Source: Soonwooa sp. (lineage in GTDB: Bacteria; Bacteroidota; Bacteroidia; Flavobacteriales; Weeksellaceae). Taken from it: a stretch of 64,000 nucleotides of DNA. How positions within the stretch are numbered: position 1 is the stretch's first letter; each line of letters opens with the position of its first letter. The notes below the pieces were generated by a model. The model worked only from the letters and a program-made list of their open reading frames with translations, did not search any database and was not told the origin of the DNA. This document shows positions 63,047 through 64,000 of this stretch, in pieces. The position numbers and the translations under genes were made by a program. The DNA is taken from positions 124,001 to 188,000 of the forward strand of contig NZ_JASLDS010000073.1 in the NCBI RefSeq assembly GCF_030151385.1, given 5' to 3'.

Positions 63047-63811
63047 ATGAAAAAAATCTTTACAATTTTAGGCGTAGCTGCAGTATCTTTAGTATCTGCA
63101 CAAACTACTTTTGATTATGTACTTAATAATCAAGGATTCTCTAACGCGCAAGCAATTACTACAGGTAATATTGTTGCAGGAAAAGTTACTTATGAAGCAT
63201 TAAAGAATGGTGCTACTACAAATCCTTCTTTCTATACAGCTGGTGGTGGTACTCTAAGAATGTATTCTGCAAATGCAACTGGTGAAGGTAACACATATGC
63301 TGTTAAAGCGGCTACAGGTATTAAACTTAATGTTGTAAAAATTGTTACTCCTGGTACAGTGGGTTCTGATAATTACGCGCCGTCTACAGCAGTTATAACA
63401 GTTGATGGTGTTGTTGTACCTACAGTATATGATCCTGCGGATACTACGAACGCAACTTACTTAATTACTCCAACTTCTCCTGCATCTACAATCATGATTA
63501 AGAATGGTCAAACAGGAACTGCTGCACAAATCAGAATTAAGTCAATCACTGTTACTTACACTGATGCTCTTGCAGTTGGTGATGTTAACGTAACTAAAGT
63601 TAACTTGGTAAAAAATACAGTTGTTGCTAACGAATTAATCTTCGGACAAGCTGCTAACGTATCTGTTATCAACATGGCTGGTCAAGTTGTTAAAACTGCT
63701 GAAGTTAAAGAAAATACTAAATTGGATGTTTCTAACTTAGCAAAAGGTACTTATGTTGTAACTGCAACCGTTAACGGTCAAGCGGTTTCTCAAAAAGTTA
63801 TCAAAAAATAA
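63047..63811 (+). CDS. T9SS type A sorting domain protein
   Basis: 254 codons. Signal peptide 1-18 (ending VSAQ); a ~155-residue body rich in Thr, Ala and Val (YVLNNQGFSNAQAITTGNI...) that differs from its two neighbours; and the sorting domain (about 183-254) ending AVSQKVIKK, nearly identical to theirs. Probably surface-exposed or secreted by the type IX system. Body function unknown. Confidence 0.9.
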   Translation: MKKIFTILGVAAVSLVSAQTTFDYVLNNQGFSNAQAITTGNIVAGKVTYEALKNGATTNPSFYTAGGGTLRMYSANATGEGNTYAVKAATGIKLNVVKIVTPGTVGSDNYAPSTAVITVDGVVVPTVYDPADTTNATYLITPTSPASTIMIKNGQTGTAAQIRIKSITVTYTDALAVGDVNVTKVNLVKNTVVANELIFGQAANVSVINMAGQVVKTAEVKENTKLDVSNLAKGTYVVTATVNGQAVSQKVIKK

Positions 63812-63834
63812 TTGAATTAATTATTCAAAATATT

Positions 63835-63858
63835 AAGACCGTTCTTATGAACGGTCTT
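63835..63858 (+). terminator. Terminator after the third T9SS cargo gene
   Basis: AAGACCGTTC/GAACGGTCTT with a four-base loop and a T-run. It differs from the two earlier hairpins. Confidence 0.9.
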
Positions 63859-63873
63859 TTTTGTTTTAGTATT

Positions 63874-64000
63874 TTAGTAAACACCTCGTCGGAGATTTCC
63901 GACTAATGCATTGAGGTTAAATATCAGAGTGTATCGGATTCGATATCCATAATCCTTCATCGCTGGTTCGAAGCCTAAAGATGATTGTATTGGGAAATAA
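63874..64000 (-). other. Open reading frame running off the right edge, or repeat
   Basis: On the minus strand a frame without stops enters from the right edge and ends with TAA at 63874-63876 (42 codons, tail LVGNLRRGVY). The parallel frame is also open for 27 codons. A perfect GTCGGA/TCCGAC hairpin lies at 63888-63903. It may be the 3' end of a gene outside the window or an interspersed repeat; I cannot decide. Confidence 0.3.

Overview
The window looks like a chromosomal stretch of a low-GC Bacteroidetes bacterium of the Flavobacteriales, most likely the Chryseobacterium group (Weeksellaceae). The reasons are two GLPGLI-family secreted proteins, several proteins with type IX secretion (T9SS) C-terminal sorting domains, flavobacterial promoters of the form TTG-N17..20-TAnnTTTG, no obvious Shine-Dalgarno sites, and the BlaI/M56 pair typical of this phylum. 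Most of the window is ordinary housekeeping DNA.

Layout. 0-4.2 kb (minus): a self-regulated blaI-blaR1-like operon ending in two GLPGLI proteins. 4.3-10.4 kb: a membrane protein, two identical initiator tRNA-Met genes each with its own promoter and terminator, a DUF4272 protein, an erythromycin-esterase-like protein, then Sua5/TsaC, YaaA and PrmC. 10.4-16.4 kb (minus): a tight operon parE - small membrane protein - parC - rhomboid protease, followed by a small Fe-S protein. 16.4-20 kb (minus): cardiolipin synthase, a lipoprotein, QueA. 20.3-23.7 kb (plus): three overlapping genes encoding a GH109-like NAD-dependent glycosidase, a sugar nucleotidyltransferase and a NahK-like N-acetylhexosamine 1-kinase, together a plausible amino-sugar salvage route. 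23.6-28 kb: deoxyinosine glycosylase, DacB, hemolysin III-like protein, PruA.

28.2-33.5 kb is the accessory part. Between pruA and the 3' end of prfC lie five AT-rich genes of unknown function, separated by repeated intergenic blocks. These blocks contain two decayed copies of the prfC 3' end, four copies of one leader (three with the same 13-codon mini-ORF), GCTAAC/GTTAGC motifs flanking the payload genes, and a 3' fragment of one of the resident genes. This looks like serial cassette accretion at the prfC 3' end and is the most unusual thing in the window.

33.5-46.4 kb: prfC, a lipoprotein, MtgA, a membrane protein of the 'site-specific recombinase' family, DUF721, YchF, a T9SS sorting-domain remnant, small envelope proteins, then acyl-CoA dehydrogenase diverging from two tandem long-chain acyl-CoA ligases (fatty acid activation and beta-oxidation). 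46.4-64 kb: T9SS cargo proteins, a TIGR01777 oxidoreductase, an S1-domain protein, a methyltransferase-like protein, a TonB-dependent receptor, UvrA, GNAT and OsmC proteins, a 1080-residue outer-membrane protein followed by a GC-rich element, and three consecutive T9SS cargo genes with near-identical C-terminal domains.
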